From: Strigamia acuminata
Taxonomy: Eukaryota; Arthropoda; Chilopoda; Geophilomorpha; Linotaeniidae
DNA: 60,000 nucleotides
Direction of reading: 5' to 3'
NCBI GenBank assembly: GCA_949358305.1
Contig: OX442318.1
Span: forward strand, 3,646,501 to 3,706,500
Below the pieces are notes generated by a model. It was not told where the DNA came from. It searched no databases and worked only from the letters and a program-made list of their open reading frames with translations. Position numbers and translations under genes: made by a program. Positions 47,272 through 58,885 of the stretch are shown here, one piece after another; within the stretch, counting starts at the first letter, position 1, and each line of letters begins with the position of its first letter.

Positions 47272-48095
47272 GGTGAACTATTTTCGCTTGGTTGTCGAAC
47301 ATAAGTTAATGGAGTTTGAGTTTTACGACGAGTTTTATGTTTTTGTTGATTCCATTGATTCATTCGAGGGTCATTTAATGTTTCAAGAATTTATATTTAT
47401 ATTTATATTATTATATTTGTTCGATGAATTTTTATTTTTAAATGTTTTAAATTTTGAATTTAGCGGTTTTGAATTAGGAGCGCCGTAATGCTATCTAGCG
47501 ACAAGCGATGATACTTAATTTGTGAGTATTTTATTTAGGGTTACTTTCGTTTTCTGGAAGCGTCGTAGGATTCAAGATGGACGCCATTGAACAAAGGTAA
47601 TTTTATGCTTTTGAGTTTATATTTTTTTGGCAATTCTAAGTGTTATTTTAAAAATTATTTATAAACATTCCTTTATCTTATCTTTAATGAAGAGATAAAA
47701 TGTCCTGCTAGGATGATGAAATTGATATTTTAATTTTATGACTTTGTCAGCTTTCAGTCACGTGTTTGTGTTTATATAATAAATATAAATGAGAGTTGTG
47801 ATTTTTATCATAAACAAAAATCATTTTGATTTTATTTAAAAACAAATAAATCTATTTTAATCAACAAATACATTTACGCAAATCAACAATTCTATTATAT
47901 TTATATATTAAATTCTTGATTTTATATTTTATATATCTTATTAATTTCATTAATAATATTAAAATAATGATTGTCAGTTTGAGTTACAATCAAATTTTGA
48001 ATAAATCTTTTTTTGGTTTTCGTTTAACGAAGATGGTAAAACAGGCGAAAATAGAAGGAATAAAATTTGTTCCGGGGTAAATAATTTCAAAAATG
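47272..48095. repeat. Spacer with a single arm of the palindrome family
   Basis: 47700-48020 matches one arm of the 9.5-10.25-kb palindrome (TTTTATGACTTTGTCAGCTT, CGTGTTTGTGTTTATATA, GTCAGTTTGAGTTACAATC). 47270-47488 is AT-rich and open in one frame but not protein-like. A CCAT-centred GC-richer patch at 47560-47600 (AGATGGACGCCATTGAACAA) was noted without a gene. Confidence 0.55.
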
Positions 48096-48993
48096 TCACT
48101 GAAGGTTGGCAGAATCGTCCCATTTTTGGTGTTTGGCAGGACTTAATTGGACGATTTCCACATGCGTGGCTTGAAAACCCTCGTTTTTGGGCGGCATCGG
48201 GCACAATTTGTATCGCACTTCGTCACCTTCCAACGGCACCACTTCACCGTCAATGCTAAAATAGAAATTAGAAAATATTTACTAGATTAATACATTTTGA
48301 TTTTATTAGAAACAAAAATACTTATCAGAAATGTCGTTTTTCTACACAAAAAAAGAGTAAAGCAACAAAATATAGAAAAGATACACAGATAAATATAACA
48401 AAAACACCCAAAAATTGAAAATAAATACCAAAAAATGAAATAAAACACCAAAATATAAAATAAAACATCAAAATATAAAATAAAACACCAAAAACCAAAA
48501 TTAAACAGCAAAAATCAAAACAAAATACCAAAAAACCTGAAATAAAACCCCACTAATTCCATCCAAAACAATTACGTAATCCCCGCCATTTTGCTGAGTT
48601 TCCCGTCCCTAATCGCACCAAAATGGCCGCCCAACCAACAAACCTACTCTGAAATATGCACGAAAATATCGATTCCTCCCGAAGTTGGCGTTATAAAACC
48701 GTGTCCCTTCTGTCTGCAAAAATATTTCACCTTCCCAGTCTCTGTCGGATTCCGAAAAGCCCTTTCGCACCTAAAAAAACAAAACAAATTAACATTTTCA
48801 TTCATTTTCCCGCAAATCCCCACACTAAACCTTACGCTGAGTAAGTACGTGTCCTCTTAGTAATAATCGGACTTGGAATGTAAAATAATCGGCCAGAGGA
48901 AGCCGTCGGAGACCGAATAGGCGACGAACTGTGTGTCGATGTCGATGTCGATGTCGATCTTGTTTTCTGTGGCGCATTCATTGGTGAACTCAT
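48096..48993 (-). CDS. CARHSP1/CSDC2-type cold-shock-domain protein
   Basis: Exons 48993-48836, 48770-48648 and 48255-48096 give 146 residues, close to mammalian CARHSP1. The N-terminus is Ser/Thr-rich with a TSTSTSTST run; then come the family's phospho-site segment [14 protein letters not shown], the CSD with [20 protein letters not shown] and DIFVHISD, and the hallmark [20 protein letters not shown], ending in [18 protein letters not shown]1 and CSDC2 are cytosolic RNA-binding proteins that regulate mRNA stability. There is no signal peptide. Both introns are phase 2, and the second splits the Asp codon after HIS, the same place as in the secreted copies. It is the probable parent-type gene of the cluster. 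Confidence 0.9.
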
Positions 48994-49605
48994 GGTTGCG
49001 CAATCCGCAACCAGATGTTGTTGAAAAAATGGTAAAATGAAATGAATGCACGAATAATTTTTTCCTGTCGTTTAAATGTCGTACGATGGAATTTTGTTTA
49101 AATACTGCGCTGTTTATGCGCTGAAAGTTCGTTATCTGGGTTAATCACGCCTTGGTTTAGCAATTAGCACCATGTGCAGAAAATGCGTGATGGTATCTAC
49201 GGTATCCCGATAGGAACATTTTGTTTTTTAAAATTTGAAATTAATGGTAATAAATTAGAGATTAATTAATTTTGTCGTCTTATAGAGAGATTTTACTCAG
49301 TTTTTGCATTAATTTGATTAATGTTTATTAAGAGTTGTTATTTTTTATTATCAAAGTGAGTTCTGGATCAGTGGGAATAAGATCTGGGAGTGAATGTTTG
49401 GGATTTTTGCCACTGCTGGCGCTGCTTGTGTTGTAAATAGTTGTGGTTTGTTCTGAGATGTTTGTGTTTGTTTGTAATGTTCAAAGGGGGAGATAAGATG
49501 ATTTAAACGTATATAATGAGTGGTAAATCATTTGATATTTCTTTATTGATTGATAATTTATATCTTGTGTTTTATAGCACTTTAGCAGGATTTATAAATA
49601 CCAGA
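48994..49605. other. Intergenic region and 5' flank of the first PLCXD gene
   Basis: AT-rich. An upstream in-frame ATG at 49516 would add a hydrophobic stretch to the PLCXD protein, but a plausible acceptor (TGTTTTATAG) at about 49579 suggests this part is intron. Nothing else was recognised. Confidence 0.45.
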
Positions 49606-51622
49606 ATGGCAACAGCTTTTGACATAACCACTATGGACAATTCTAACTGGATGGGTGAATTGCCTGCTTCTTTCACCAACAGACCAATTCACACAATAGC
49701 TATTCCAGGTATAAGATTATTTTGCTGACCATACAGTACCCTGTAGCTTGAAATTTCTAATCATTTTTTCCTAAATATTTGATTTCTTATACATAATCTG
49801 AAAATTACACAGCAGAATGTCCAGAATATATCCACAAGTTCACAGAATGTCCAGAATATATCCAAATGTCCACAGAATGTCCAGAATATATCTAAATGTC
49901 CACAGAATGTCCAGGATATAGCTAAATGGTCCACAGAATGTCCAGAATATATTCAAATGACCACAGAATGCCTTACAGATAGATATTCTAGAGCAGGGTT
50001 TCCCAAACGGTGAGGCGCGAGCTGATTATTGGTGGGCGCACCCATCATACATGCCTAAATAAAACAAGCTTATTTTGAAAACTTTTGTAAATTTTTATGC
50101 AAAATTATATAAAATTATATAAAAAAATTATACAAAGTTTTATGCAAAATTATATAAAAATTTCTTTTTTTCTTTTTAGTAGTATATTTTTTAAAAATTT
50201 AATGCACTGGTAGATGAAGTGGGGCGCAGAAGATCGCCTTGCTTAAAAGTGGGGCGCGATGATCAAAAGTTTGGAAACCCCTGTTCTAGAGCAATCATTA
50301 AAAAAGCCAAACATATACTGTGTAAAGCCGAAGGTATACTGCGTAAAGCTGAAGGTATATGCCGAAGGTGTACTGTGTAAAGCCGAAGTTGATCTATCTA
50401 GACCCTTTTTCCTTTCCACTCAGTGCTGGACTGGTTCTATGGGATACCGAGAATTTACTGGCTCGGCGGGATATCTGGAATTTCTCGGTGGACTGTGACG
50501 CTTTTAATATTTTTTTCCTTGTTTTGGCCCAATCTATCCAGATGTCCCGGTACTAAATTCGTTCCCGTGGCCCGACCTATCCAGATTTCCCGGTACTAAA
50601 TTTGTTCCCAGTTCAGCAGTGCTTCCACTACAGCACTGCGTAATACGGCATACACGGTAATTCTCAATGTTCTAAGGATCCTTATGAGATGTTTCTGAGA
50701 CAACTTTGTGCAGAAATAAACACAAGTATTAACAGACTACTATGGCCATGGTTAACTTTATGAAGATTCTAATTCTACCACTAATAATCTTAATTTCACA
50801 GGTTCACACAATTCTTTTACGTACTCCATCTCGACCAGCATGGGGATCTCACCGGATGAACCAGAAATTCAATGCTTTGGCCAAATACCTTGCATAGGAC
50901 CAGTTGCCAAGCCAGTGGTATATAATTGGTCGCTTACGCAGAACAAGACTTGTGTCGAACAACTGGAAATCGGAGTTCGGTATTTCGACTTTCGCCTGGC
51001 ACCGTATCCGAAAACCGGCACCGTCAACATTGTGCATGGTTTGTTTGGAATGGCAGTGGAGAACTCTCTGAAAGAACTCATGACATTTCTGAAAACACAT
51101 CCGAAGGATATTGTCTTGTTAGATTTCCAACATTTTTATAAGACTTCGGTGGAAGACCACATTTGGTTGATCGAAAGAATTAAATCTATTTTTTCCTCCA
51201 GTTTGTGCCCTGTTGTGAAGAATTTAAATAACCTCACTCTGGAGTATCTATGGAACCATAAATACCAAGCTTTAGTCTTTTATAGGTGGGAAGGTTGTCC
51301 GCCGGAGTTTTGGCCAAGCTGTTCCATTCCTAATCCGTGGCCGAACACGGACGATGGAAAAAAGCTTTGGAATTTTTTGCAAAATAATTATGAACAAGGG
51401 AGGCCCCAAAATAAGTTTTATGTAACTCAAGTGATCTTAACACCAGGTAGAGAATATGTTGTGTGGCATCTTCTGTCAAAGTTAAGCGGTTTGTCGAAAC
51501 AAGCGAATAAGTTGTTGCTTGAATGGTCGATAGACAAGGAAGCTAGAGGGTTGAATGTGGTCTTGTGTGATTTTGCTGATACTGACTTGACTAAATTTAT
51601 AATTGACATAAATTACAAATAA
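49606..51622 (+). CDS. PLCXD-type phospholipase (PI-PLC X domain), gene 1
   Basis: Exons 49606-49708 and 50802-51622 give 307 residues. PLCXD proteins carry only the X catalytic domain of phosphoinositide phospholipase C. Visible landmarks: WMGELPASF, HTIAIPGSHNSFTYSI with the first catalytic His, QLEIGVRYFDFRLAP with the active-site Arg, NIVHGLFGM with the second catalytic His, and IVLLDFQHFY. The intron interrupts the GSH motif at the Gly codon (phase 1), as in gene 2. The polyadenylation signal overlaps the stop (TAAATAAAG). The intron carries a short tandem repeat and a hAT-like insertion. ATG 49606 was preferred over 49516 by comparison with gene 2. Confidence 0.88.
49815..49980 (+). repeat. 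About 30-bp tandem repeat in the PLCXD gene 1 intron
   Basis: Five to six copies of CACAGAATGTCCAGAATATA followed by TCCAAATGTC, with small variations; it lies directly upstream of the hAT-like insertion. Confidence 0.85.
49994..50283. mobile_element. Non-autonomous hAT-like element, 290 bp
   Basis: The inverted ends CAGGGTTTCCCAAAC..GTTTGGAAACCCCTG are flanked by a perfect 8-bp duplication TTCTAGAG (49986-49993 and 50284-50291), the hallmark of hAT transposons. The interior repeats GGGGCGC and ATTATATAAA motifs and codes for nothing. Confidence 0.9.
50305..50395 (+). repeat. Short tandem repeat, about 20-bp unit
   Basis: Four copies of TACTG(T/C)GTAAAGC(C/T)GAAGG; one is truncated. It creates the appearance of an open frame. 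Confidence 0.8.
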
Positions 51623-52141
51623 ATAAAGAGTAGTTGGATGACCGGTAAAGGGTCGAAAGGCTTTCGGTAAACAACATTGTGTTTGTCATTCAAATCAATC
51701 TTTATTAGGCATACACTGTGCAATGGGCCTGCAGCTTCAGGAGCCCCAAAATTCGCTCCAAAATTCCCTTCAAATTTATTGATTTATTGATTATTATATG
51801 AAAGACCTAGTGAGTGTGAATCAAATTTCCCACCTTATACCCACAATGCAATGCAATCAAAGCTGAAGTGCTGCACTGCAATGCCCTGACTTGCAGTTGC
51901 ATATGCTGAGTGCCAGTACAACAGTTAAGTATCCCAGCACAAATAAAAGTTGTCTTAGTTGTATTTTATTCTTGGATTTTAGGTCTTAATTTTGGTCATT
52001 TAAATATACCATCTGTTAATGCTCCATGCTGATTTGTTGATTTCAGACCATTGAAACTGGCAAGTATAAAAATACAATAAAAATATTGATGAAACTAAGT
52101 TAAAGCAATTTCATTTCTTGTTAAAAACCTTCAGGTTTTTC
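51623..52141. other. Spacer between the two PLCXD genes
   Basis: About 520 bp with no gene. An acceptor-like TTAAAAACCTTCAG at about 52133 suggests a 5'-UTR intron of gene 2 ending just before its start. Confidence 0.4.
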
Positions 52142-53191
52142 ATGGAAAAAATGTTGAAGCCAAACAGGAAGTTGAAACAGGAGGAAATGGATTATTCCAA
52201 CTGGATGGCTAATTTACCAAAATCATCGACATCAAAACCGATACACACAATAGCTATGCCAGGTAAGTTACGTACAGTCGTGGACAAAAAAGACTTCCCT
52301 TCAGTTTAGCTGTTTTAAGTTTATCTATCATTATTGGCCCGGTCTATCACGAAAGGTTCCCACGATTCATTCAGTTACGCCATATCGTGGAAAACCAAGA
52401 TAGGTCCCGACGAGCCGTCGCTCGCTTGGTTCAACTACATCCCCTTATTTGGACCAATTGTGAAGCGCTTCATCTACCAATGGTGGGTCACCCAAGAAGC
52501 CACATTCACTCATCAACTGGAACTTGGAATACGCTACTTCGATTTAAGATTAGCGCCCAATCCAGACACCGGCTGCATACACTTGCTTCACGGCTTATAC
52601 GCTATGCCTCTAATGGAGGCTTTGGAGGAGATGTCAGTGTTCCTAGAAACCCATTTGAAGGAGGTTATCTTGCTGCACTTCCAACATGTTTACAATTTCA
52701 CAAATGAACATCACAATTTTGTCATCGACAAACTACGACAAGTCTTCGGAGCCAAAATATGCCCAGTTAGTGGCAATGTGTTAAGTCTGCAGGAGTTGTG
52801 GGAAGGGAATTTTCAAGTTTTTGTCTTTTATAGATCAGATAAATGCACTCCTGATTTGTGGCCCAATCAAGTAATTCCAAACCCATGGCCTCAAACAACA
52901 GAACCTAAAGAATTGCTGCTTTTTCTGGAGAGAAATTATGCAAAGGGGAGATTAAAGGATAAGTTTTATGTAACTCAGGGCATTTTGTCATCCACAAAGT
53001 TGTTTGGCTTGAAACATTTGTTCAGTAATTTGAAATCCAGTCTGGCAAGGAAAGCTAATCATGTTTTGTTTGCTTGGTTGAAAGGCAAACAGGCAGGGCC
53101 TTCAGGATTGAATGTTGTGATGTTTGATTTTGTTGATTCATCGATTGAAATTGTTCAATATGTCATCCAAATTAACTATAAAGAAATCTAA
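52142..53191 (+). CDS. PLCXD-type phospholipase (PI-PLC X domain), gene 2
   Basis: Exons 52142-52262 and 52356-53191 give 318 residues. It is a tandem paralogue of gene 1 with the same intron position (MP|GSH) and order of motifs: WMANLPKSS, HTIAMPGSHDSFSYAI, QLELGIRYFDLRLAP, IHLLHGLYAM. Both catalytic His and the active-site Arg are kept. The position of gene 1's LLDFQHFY reads LLHFQHVY here, so a conserved acidic residue is His. This may change metal or substrate handling. AATAAA lies near 53358. The start was chosen at ATG 52142 after the putative 5'-UTR acceptor. Confidence 0.87.
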
Positions 53192-53640
53192 AAGGTGATA
53201 AATTTATTTTTTGTGGATTATAAAAGCTGATTTCAGTGTTTTTGGCATTTTTATTGCTTTTTGTGATGTATAAATGATTGAAACAGCAATTTATTCATTG
53301 TCCTTTAATTTATTTTGTATTATTTTGTTATTTGATGTGTCTATTGTGTTAAAAATTGAATAAACAATATATTTTGGTACCTAAACCAGACCGCTTTAGG
53401 TAGAATTGTTTAAAATGCCCACTAGTCTGCGCCGACATCGTTTTTATTTACATTATGGCGGCGACTCAGCTAGAATGTATTTTTTTTCCGATTGCTATTT
53501 ATTTCAATGAATAATCAATTAAACCACAACCAGCTAGAAAACAGTTTGTAATTCTACACGGAAACCAAGGTAAATAAAAAAATCCACAACTAAATAGACG
53601 AAAAGTTTTTAAAAAAATTCAATTTTTATTCAATTTTTAG
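53192..53640. other. Intergenic, 5' flank of the coiled-coil gene
   Basis: Gene 2 3' UTR up to about 53370, then a short GC-richer stretch with CCACTAGTCTGCGCCGAC and ATTATGGCGGCGACTC, a likely promoter. A donor/acceptor pair (CCAAGGTAAATAAA to CAATTTTTAG, about 53568-53640) could mark a 5'-UTR intron ending at the start codon. Confidence 0.45.
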
Positions 53641-56600
53641 ATGAATCCTTGGAACGGTTCAAACTATGGCCGACCATCACAATCGGCTCCGAATTCAAGA
53701 AAAGCGAGTCCAGTGCTGAAACCCGGGGTTCCACGGACCCCAAATGCATCACCCATTCGACTCGCGAATACAACACACAATTCGTCCGGGTATTCGTCCT
53801 ACACAACGTCGAAAGAACGGAGGAATCATATCTCAGCTTGCGTCAACGACGTTGCAATTCGTGCCGGAGATGACCGGGTACGCATCCATCGAATCCACAC
53901 ATACCCGGATGGAGAACCATTGGATGTATAAGCAAAAAACTTGTGAAAAAATTACGAACATTTTATAAAAATGTGTTTTTTTTTCGACAGAGAACTCGAG
54001 ATGAAGACGTGAAGGATGATTTGAAGGGTTTTTATGAGAATTTACTATGCGGAAAAGATGATATTATCAAGAAAATGGAGAAAAAAGGTTTTAATTTTTA
54101 AAATAATGAAGACGAATCGAATTCCACTATAGTTGTGAAGGTTTGATTACGCTTGTTTTGCGTTAGTGCCGTTCACAACTGTACGGGAATAGGGAAAAAA
54201 TGGCGGAATGTTGAAAAATAAATAAAATATGAATTTTTTTTTAGTTGATCATTTACATCGTGAGCTGACGTGTGTTCGACAAGCGAAGGATAAGGAAATT
54301 GATATGTTGCGACAGTCGAACGAATCCAGCTCGAGAATGGTGGAAAGCGAATTTGAAAAACGAGTTTAGTCGAATTTTCCATTTAAAAAATGTCAAAAAA
54401 ATTGAATTTTTTGTTTTTTGTAGTTAAATGAAACGATAGTTGAAGCTGATAAACAGAAAATGGTGATGCACCGAGAACACACGAGACGGGTGCAGGAATT
54501 GCTCGAAACGACGAACCGAAGATTGCAAAAAATGGAGGAAAGTTACGGCGATCGAATTTCGTTTTTGTCGCGGATGGTGGACGAGTTGGAGAACAAATTG
54601 ACGTCGTTGACCAAAGACATGGAGCAGAGTTTGATGATGAAGAAGCATTTGAAGGAGGAGCGAGATCGGTTGGATTGCGATATGAATTTGCTGCAAGACC
54701 GAAACATCAATTACGAGCACCGGTTGAAGGAGTTGAGCACCGACTACGAAATGGCCAAAGAAAGGTCGAAAATTAACCGTTTTTGTTCGATTTTTAGTGA
54801 ATTAATTTGATTTTTAGTCAATTAATTCGATTTTTAGTGAATTTATTCGATTTTTATTGAATTTATTCGATTTTTATTGAATTTATTCGATTTTTATTGA
54901 ATTTATTCGATTTTTATTGGATTTATTCGATTTTTATTGAATTAATTCGATTTTTATTGAATTTATTCGATTTTTATTGAATTTATTCGATTTTTATTGA
55001 ATTTATTCGATTTTTATTGAATTTATTCGATTTTTATTGAATTTATTCGATTTTTATTGAATTTATTCGATTTTTATTGAAATTTTTTGATTTTTAGTCA
55101 ATTAATTCGATTTTTAGTGAATTAATGCGATTTTTATTGAATTTATTCAATTTTTATTGAATTTATTGAATTTTTATTGAATTTCTTCGATTTTTATTGA
55201 ATTTCTTCGTTTTTTAGTCAATTAATTCGATTTTTAGTGAATTTATTCGATTTTTGTGAATTTATTCGATTTTTATTGAATTTATTCGATTTTTATTGAA
55301 TTTAATCGATTTTTATTGAATTTATTCGATTTTTAGTGAATTTATTCGATTTTTATTGAACTTATTCGATTTTTAGTGAATTAATTCGATTTTTATTGAT
55401 TTAACGCGATTTTTATTGAATTTATTCGATTGTTATTGAATTTATTCGATTTTTATTGATTTTATTCGATTTTTATTGAATTTAATCGATTTTTATTGAA
55501 TTTATTCGATTTTTAGTGAATTTATTCGATTTTTATTGAACTTATTCGATTTTTAGTGAATTAATTCGATTTTTAGTGAATTAATTCGATTTTTATTTTT
55601 ATTTTTTAGGTTATGCGAAGTTGAACTTGAGAAAAAGTGCATCCACGAATCGTCCGAGAAAGCAATTGCTGAATATCGTTCGCATGTGGAATGCGAAATG
55701 CAAAGATTGAAGGATAAAGCAGCTCAGGACGAGTTTCAAGTAGGAATTTTTAATTTCTTAGTTATTTTTTTGTTTCCAGTTGAGTTTTGAATGAGGAAAT
55801 AACTGTTGCAGTTTGGTTGTGAATTCAAAATTAAACTGGAAAATGGTGAAATGGTAAAAATAGTTGAGTTTTGAATTCACAACTGTGCTAGAAATGTGAA
55901 AAACGATTTGAAATTTGTTTTTTGTTTTGGTTTGGTTGATTTTGATTTGACTTTATTGATTTTAATTGTAGAAAAGTGGATTTTGTGCTTGTTTTCTCCA
56001 TTTTATTTCCCTAGCAAGCTTGCAATGGCAATTCAGGCTCGAATGCAACTAATTCGGTAACTTCCGTTCATGTAAGTGGTCGAATCACCTTTTCTGGTTG
56101 TCGCCGCCTATTTTTCTTCTACAACTTTCCACCTTCTATAAAACTCCTTTCAAACTGATTTTTAAACGATTTCTGTCATTTTTATCGATAAATTTAACTC
56201 GATTTCAGTATAATTCTAAAAAATCAGCTCTGGAACAATGCCTGGTATCACTAAAAGAAGATCTCAAACAGACGCAAGAATGCCACGAAATTCAAATTAA
56301 CGTAAGGAGATTTTTTTAAAAATGAAATAAATTAATGAAATAATGAAATAATTTTTTTTTTAATGTTAGGAATGTAAATGTCAACATCATCAACACGTAC
56401 AAGCGATTGAATTCAATCATAAGAAGGAAATTCAAGAAATGCAGAGGGAAATTGATAATTTAGTTCGCGATTATAGCACCAGAGTGAATGCATTAGAAAT
56501 TTGTGCAAGGTATTGATAAGAGGCGGAACGGAACGTTTTATGCTACAGTATTGCAAAATGTTGCAAAAATGGTTGTTTTAAACGCAAAAACTGCATGTTA

Positions 56601-58741
56601 AGTGCGGAAATGTGATTTTTGAAGCAAAAAATTACGTTTTTAAGCACAAAATTGCACTTTTTCGGTCAAAATTGATCTTTTTAACATTTTTACGTACGAA
56701 AATGCCCTTTTTCGGTCCAATTTTTGACCCGCCAATGCAAAACTTGATTTATTTTTATTTTTTTATTTATTTATCAGTGAAAAAGAACGACAAATTAACC
56801 AATTGAAAAACCAAATGCAGTTATTATCTAAGGATTTTGAAGAGAAAATTCGGCGTGAGAAAGAGTGTTTCGGTCGAGTAGAAAACGAAATAAAAGAGCG
56901 AGACATGAAGGTAAACCAACGAAAAATCGGAGGCAATTTAAACGATTTAAATTCGCATTTAGATCCACGCACTACGCGAACAGTTGGCCGAAACCACGGC
57001 CCAGCGCGACAAACAAATGGAGGAAGCGTGCCGGTGTACGGAAGACCAGAAACGACAATACAACGAAGAGGTGAAACGAATTTTTGAATTTAACATTAAA
57101 AAATCAAATTTATTAAACAGATTCGAGTACTTAGCGGAAATATTCAGCATTTGCAACGAGTTGCGGAGCTGCAAACCGAAGAATCCGTTCGGATGTTGGA
57201 AGAGGAGAAACGGAGATGCGACGAAAAGGTGAGGAATAAAATGGCGCCTAATATCACTAGCGCCATCTGTTGGTGTCTTGAAACTAAAATGGAAGCCAAA
57301 GTACTCGCTTCAACTTAAATTTGTTTCGTTTTTATGTGAAAAAAGGCTTCGATAATTCTGAAACAAGTCCTGTTTTGTAGAGAATTTAATTGTGTATAAA
57401 ACTGTTATTTTTGTTTTTGCATTATCACAAGAAAAATTACTAATTTTTGCGATTTTCGGCGCGGGCACAAAAAATGCACGATAATGGCGCACCAACACGA
57501 ATGCCTAAATCCAAAATCGTAATATTTAAAATATTTATTCGTCGTAATTTGTTTTTAAGGTGAATAAAGTGAGCGAACAATTGAAACAGTCCATTTGTTT
57601 GTACGACAAGGAAGCGAACGAACTTTCGAAGCAGTTGGACGACGAACGAAACTTACGCTGCGAACAAGTGAAGGAATTGACGGAACAAGTGCAGCAAATG
57701 AAGCGAATTTTGCAGCAGCAATCGGACGAATACATGTGCCAGGTGGAGGAAGAGAAGAGACAGTTCCGCAAACAGGTTCGGAACGTTAATTTTCAAATTA
57801 AATTTGATTTATTTTATTTGTTTCGTTGAAAAAATGGCGGGAATCGGAAAAATAGATTCAGGAGTTGAGCAAACAAGTGGAGCAGTTCCGCACCATGTGT
57901 GAGAAACAGTCGCACGACTACGTGCAGCAGCTAGAGGACGAACGGCGCTTTCACCAGGAACAAACTGCGCAGATGCAGTGCCAACACGAGCTGGAGCAGC
58001 AGGAATTGTGCAGGCGCCAGCAGAAGGAAATGGAGTCGCTCAAACGAGATCCGCAGAATTATGTTCGTTGTTTGGAGGATAAATTCACGAAACTTTTGAC
58101 TCAGGCGGAAGATAAGGCGTGGGATCAGGAGCAGAAATATGTTAAAGTGAGTTTGGTTTTGGGTTTTTTGGTTTTTTGATTTTTTTGATTTTATTTCGAT
58201 AGAAAATCGGAGAATTGGAAGCGCAGCTGCAGCAGTTGCACTGTGATGGCGTCATAGGTCAGCGGGCTCCTAGCGGCAATACTGCGCACTCGGTGTTGAG
58301 GAGACAGCCAGTGAGTTATTGAGATAAATGGAAATAAATGCAGTAAAATTGATTTGTAGTAGGCGAATTCAAAGTTTTGGTTTTTACTGAACCTTTGAAC
58401 TTACATATTGCTTTAATATACGGAAAAATGTTTTTAATGATCAGTAAACGTTAATTTCAACCGAGTTTGCGCATTTTATTTGAAAATATCGATTTTGTTG
58501 CACATTATGTGCAGAAAAACGATAATTATTGCAGTTTTTGCACATTTTTGTTAGGTAAGACGTGAAAATAACGATTTAATTGCACAACATGTGTAGAATA
58601 TTCTTAACATTTACTGATTTTTCTGTTTTTGTGCAAAAAAATTGACAAAAAATTGATTTTTATTTTATTCAAGTATTTATTTTATTTATTTAAAAGCCTG
58701 CTGAATTAATAGCAGCTCAATTACAGGATATTTTACTATAA
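53641..58741 (+). CDS. Long coiled-coil protein, 756 aa, 15 exons
   Basis: Exons: 53641-53925, 53991-54087, 54245-54363, 54424-54764, 55610-55739, 56015-56071, 56209-56301, 56370-56509, 56778-56910, 56963-57070, 57121-57228, 57560-57775, 57856-58146, 58203-58310, 58697-58741. All junctions keep frame. The first ~80 residues are Ser/Pro/Asn-rich and unstructured (MNPWNGSNYGRPSQSAPNSR). The rest is nearly all heptad-like coiled coil rich in Glu, Gln, Arg and Lys (for example QLTEQ-type and LEDERRFHQEQTAQMQ segments), with a short break at exon 6. No catalytic domain is visible. The layout suggests a structural, possibly centrosomal or ciliary, protein, but I do not recognise the family. Intron 4 is an 845-bp minisatellite. 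Confidence 0.8.
54785..55605 (+). repeat. 20-bp minisatellite filling intron 4 of the coiled-coil gene
   Basis: About 40 copies of GAATTTATTCGATTTTTATT with variants such as GAATTAATTCGATTTTTAGT. A higher-order repeat is visible: the block at about 55300-55400 recurs at about 55480-55580. It runs right up to the acceptor of exon 5. Confidence 0.95.
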
Positions 58742-58828
58742 GGTAGTGCTTAATTGCAAAAGAGATTAAAATAAAAATTTTAAATTTTAAATAATATTTT
58801 TTAATTTTTTAATTTTTTAATTTTCTAG

Positions 58829-58885
58829 GAATACGAATGCGGCTCGCATTGCGACAAGGATTGCTCCAGAATGAAACTTTATTGA
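58829..58885 (+). CDS. Alternative last exon of the coiled-coil gene
   Basis: A good acceptor (TTAATTTTCTAG) precedes EYECGSHCDKDCSRMKLY and stop, in the same phase (0) as the last exon at 58697. Splicing exon 14 to this exon instead would give a 760-residue protein with a Cys-rich tail in place of PAELIAAQLQDILL. Which one is used cannot be told from DNA alone; reading through the exon 14 donor gives a third, short ending. Confidence 0.5.
   Translation, partial: EYECGSHCDKDCSRMKLY

Noticed and set aside
48287-48531. Phe-rich minus-strand frames resembling membrane proteins
   Set aside because: They lie in the AT-rich intron of the CARHSP1-type gene and reflect a repeated CACCAAAATATAAAATAAAA-type sequence.
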